Positions 5,802 through 7,991 of a DNA stretch of 7,991 nt are shown here, one piece after another; the stretch's first letter is position 1; every line of letters begins with the position of its first letter. The notes under the pieces are model-generated. The model did no database searches. It was not told where the DNA came from and was given only the letters and a program-made list of their open reading frames with translations. The stretch is from NCBI GenBank assembly GCA_947372405.1, contig CANBTO010000215.1, forward strand, positions 1 through 7,991. Direction: 5' to 3'. This DNA comes from Verrucomicrobiaceae bacterium. GTDB lineage: Bacteria > Verrucomicrobiota > Verrucomicrobiae > Verrucomicrobiales > Akkermansiaceae. Made by a program: the position numbers and the translations under genes.

Positions 5802-7991
5802 TTCGGATGCTGCTGGAGATTTGCTTTGGCCGTAGTGTTTTGCCTCGTCGAGCGTGATCATCTTGCGGCTGGCAGTGGCAGACTCGATTTGTTTGATCAT
5901 GGCATCCCACTTCTCTTGGAACTTTCCGGCATTGACTGCCTTGATTTTTGGCAGAGCGTATTGGGCATTGGCTCCATATTTTGGCAGCACATCCATGAGC
6001 ATACGGATTTTGAATCCGGCCTTACCGGTTTCGACCTCTAGCGCGTCGAAGGCGGCCTCAATTCCGCCTTGGATATTGAGGCTGGCAAGAATCGAGATCG
6101 CTCCGGTCTTGGGTCCCATATTGTGATAGGAGTGATAGGTCAGATCCTTGTCGTCGATGATGTAAGCGACCTTGTCGGCTACCAGGTAAAAGTCCTCAAG
6201 CGGAACATGCGCGATCAAGGTGATGCCAAAGATTCGCGCGCTGGCGCGCTTGTGGTCGAGCAACTTGAGAGCTGCAGCATAAAACAGTTTCTTGTCCTTT
6301 ACCAATCCGGCCGCGTAGGGATCGGCGCAGAGAGTGACGAGGCTGCGACCGACATCCTCATCGAGGCGGCCAGCCGCGTCGTCTGGCTCATCGGCCACGA
6401 TAATTCCAAGCATGTCATTGTAGTAGGTATAGCCGGTTTCCCCGAGACCAGCAAGGGCCGCTGCCGCGCCCGCCCGCAGCGACAGATTCTCCTTCTGATC
6501 GCGCATCATTGCAGCCAGCTCGTTGAGCATCGGTTGAACCTGCTCCGGCGGGCACTTGTTACCAAAATAACCGATAGCGCTCATCCGTTGCTCCTTGGTT
6601 CCATCTTTTAACATTTTCACGATGGATGGTAACAGTTTGTGTTGTCGCCCGCGCAGCGTCTCCGCTGCTTCGCCTCGGACCTTTGGCATGGGATGACCCA
6701 TTAAAGCTAGCAGCTCCTCATCGCTCTTGTGTTCGATGTCCATGGTGGCGAGAGCGATCGTTTCGGCCGCCTCCTTATCGTTCAGGCGGATCGATGGGTC
6801 GGCTTCTCTGCCGGTGATGATGAGCTTGTGCCGAGGCAGGCAATAGTTAAGTAGATGTGAGCCTGCATCGCTGAGTCCGCGATAGGAATATTCGGGCCCT
6901 TTGCCTTCACAACTATCAAAGGTGAAATTGCCGTCCCAGTTACGGTTAAGCGTATGCAGCCAGCGGGTTTCACGGAAGAAATCGGCGGAAGCGGCGGGCC
7001 CGGCGAGGTCGGCACCGAGACCAGTCCAGAGTTGGTTGAAGTAATGGCCAGTGTGGCCGAGCTCCATGGTATTAGATGCGGCTGTTGACATCCTTGAAAA
7101 GAAAGTCGCCCCCTCTTTGTCACCGTGCAATGAGAAGGCAATAGCCGCCATGCCGCTCATGCCGTTGTTGTTGAACGAATCTGACTTTGGATCATGCACT
7201 CCGTAGGGGAGCGTGCCTTTGCCAATGAAGCTGCTGTAGAAGCCGTAATCTTGCGCGATGCCGTCCTGGATCTCGGGGTGTTTGATGCCGCATTTTTCGG
7301 CTAGCATCAAAGAGATGAACAGCGGCAGGCTCGAGGAGTTCATCACCGCATAGCCGAAAAGTCGGCCGTGGAGTTGGCCGCGGTTGGCTTGAGGGTCGGC
7401 CATACGGTGCCCCCACAGACCGGCAGCATCCCGCCCCTCGGCGATGGTCACGGCGTAGGTCTTGATGGTGGGAAGCACATAATCATCGTGGGTTAGCAAG
7501 TAATACTCACAGAGCAGCAGGTTGTTGTAGCCATAGTTCCATGCACTGCTTTCCGGCCCGAGAGAGAGTTTGACATCCGGTTTGGCCCAATTGGCTTGAT
7601 GGATGGCCTCTCTGACTACATTTATATATTTTGGCTCACCGGTAGCAAGCAGGCCGAGCAATGAGATGTTCAATGTGTCATGGCCTAAATCCTTGGATTT
7701 GACCAAGCAATCGGCAGCTTGAGTGATAATGGCATCCGTCTTTGAACAGTTATATGGTGCGGTCCCGCTATAGCTTCCCAGCACCTTGAGTTGCAGATCG
7801 ACCTTCTTGCCATCCTTTAGGTCCAAGGTCAGAATACCCTTGGATTTTTCTGTCTCGGCTTGGTCAATTGCATCGGCTAGTACGGGACGCGTGTTTTCTT
7901 TGAAGCGTGTGCCGCCTGCACCGACGATTACGTCGCCGACCTGTATTTTGCCATCGGCTGGAGAACCTGGTTCCACCTTTGTGATTTTGAT
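5799..7991 (-). CDS. PDZ + alpha/alpha-toroid-like + HEAT-repeat protein (5' partial)
   Basis: The visible fragment is 730 residues and enters from the right edge. The frame is open to base 7991 (IKITKVEPGSPADGK...), and a GTG at 7976 is an internal Val of a PDZ domain, so the true start and probably a signal peptide are outside. Fragment residues 1 to about 67 are PDZ-like (VEPGSPADGKIQVGDVIVG). Residues about 75-385 are a helix-rich region with repeated Gly/aromatic motifs (WNYGYNNLLLCEYYL, NNNGMSGMAAIAFSLHG, GHTGHYFNQLW), reminiscent of an alpha/alpha toroid as in terpenoid-cyclase-like or glycosidase folds. Residues about 415-700 are HEAT-like helical repeats (ALMGHPMPKVRGEAAETLRGR; LSLRAGAAAALAGLGE). 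I recognise this as a Planctomycetota/Verrucomicrobiota protein type, possibly the DUF6288 family, of unknown function. No catalytic residues can be named. TAATG coupling to the ThuA-DUF1080 gene says the two products act together, plausibly as an exported scaffold or glycan-binding or processing partner. Frame and architecture are well supported; function is not. Confidence 0.85.
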   Translation of the reverse strand: MKITKVEPGSPADGKIQVGDVIVGAGGTRFKENTRPVLADAIDQAETEKSKGILTLDLKDGKKVDLQLKVLGSYSGTAPYNCSKTDAIITQAADCLVKSKDLGHDTLNISLLGLLATGEPKYINVVREAIHQANWAKPDVKLSLGPESSAWNYGYNNLLLCEYYLLTHDDYVLPTIKTYAVTIAEGRDAAGLWGHRMADPQANRGQLHGRLFGYAVMNSSSLPLFISLMLAEKCGIKHPEIQDGIAQDYGFYSSFIGKGTLPYGVHDPKSDSFNNNGMSGMAAIAFSLHGDKEGATFFSRMSTAASNTMELGHTGHYFNQLWTGLGADLAGPAASADFFRETRWLHTLNRNWDGNFTFDSCEGKGPEYSYRGLSDAGSHLLNYCLPRHKLIITGREADPSIRLNDKEAAETIALATMDIEHKSDEELLALMGHPMPKVRGEAAETLRGRQHKLLPSIVKMLKDGTKEQRMSAIGYFGNKCPPEQVQPMLNELAAMMRDQKENLSLRAGAAAALAGLGETGYTYYNDMLGIIVADEPDDAAGRLDEDVGRSLVTLCADPYAAGLVKDKKLFYAAALKLLDHKRASARIFGITLIAHVPLEDFYLVADKVAYIIDDKDLTYHSYHNMGPKTGAISILASLNIQGGIEAAFDALEVETGKAGFKIRMLMDVLPKYGANAQYALPKIKAVNAGKFQEKWDAMIKQIESATASRKMITLDEAKHYGQSKSPAASE

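Noticed and set aside
5800..5910. N-terminal extension of the ThuA-DUF1080 protein to 5910
   Set aside because: The added 37 residues are His/Arg/Gln-rich, overlap the upstream gene in another frame and would bury the signal peptide.
6236..6251. GCGCGC-rich inverted repeat
   Set aside because: It lies within the HEAT-repeat coding sequence and is explained by Ala/Arg codons in a GC-rich stretch.
6069..6611. Plus-strand ORF of 180 codons
   Set aside because: It is entirely antisense to the HEAT-repeat region of the minus-strand gene, with no recognisable domain.

Overview
The window holds four protein-coding genes, all on the minus strand, so they are transcribed from right to left. Two of the four run off the edges. 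No tRNA, rRNA, CRISPR array, transposase or insertion-sequence end was seen. The best guess at the host is a member of the Verrucomicrobiota. The left-hand gene has the N-terminal prepilin-like helix and the 'NARMALMLAIGQLQ...GPDSR' signature that I associate with the verrucomicrobial 'Verru_Chthon cassette protein A' family. The secreted sulfatase, the ThuA-DUF1080 fusion and the PDZ/toroid/HEAT protein are also typical of Verrucomicrobiota and Planctomycetota genomes. None of the three visible start codons has a convincing Shine-Dalgarno sequence.

Layout in transcription order (right to left): (1) 7991-5799, the 3' part of a large PDZ + alpha/alpha-barrel-like + HEAT-repeat protein, with its start outside the window; (2) 5799-4246, an exported two-domain protein made of ThuA followed by DUF1080 (3-keto-disaccharide hydrolase family), whose ATG overlaps the previous stop as TAATG; (3) a 292-base gap with two inverted repeats, one a perfect 9-bp palindrome just upstream of the next start; (4) 3953-2481, an exported S1-family arylsulfatase with a CSASR formylglycine motif; (5) a 275-base gap; (6) 2205-1, the N-terminal 735 residues of a Verru_Chthon-A-like prepilin protein. 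Its frame stays open to the left edge, so it has no stop codon in the window.

Functionally the right three-quarters looks like a piece of an exported glycan-catabolism locus. The sulfatase would remove sulfate esters from a sulfated polysaccharide or glycoside, and the DUF1080/ThuA protein would act on (3-keto-)glycosides. The PDZ/HEAT protein is an uncharacterised partner tightly coupled to the ThuA-DUF1080 gene. The Gfo/Idh/MocA oxidoreductase expected for a 3-keto-glycoside route is not in the window. The prepilin-like gene on the left probably belongs to a separate unit, a surface or pseudopilus cassette continuing beyond base 1. The most noteworthy points are the coupled PDZ-toroid-HEAT / ThuA-DUF1080 pair, the palindrome in the sulfatase leader, and the large partial prepilin gene that is easy to miss because it lacks a stop here.
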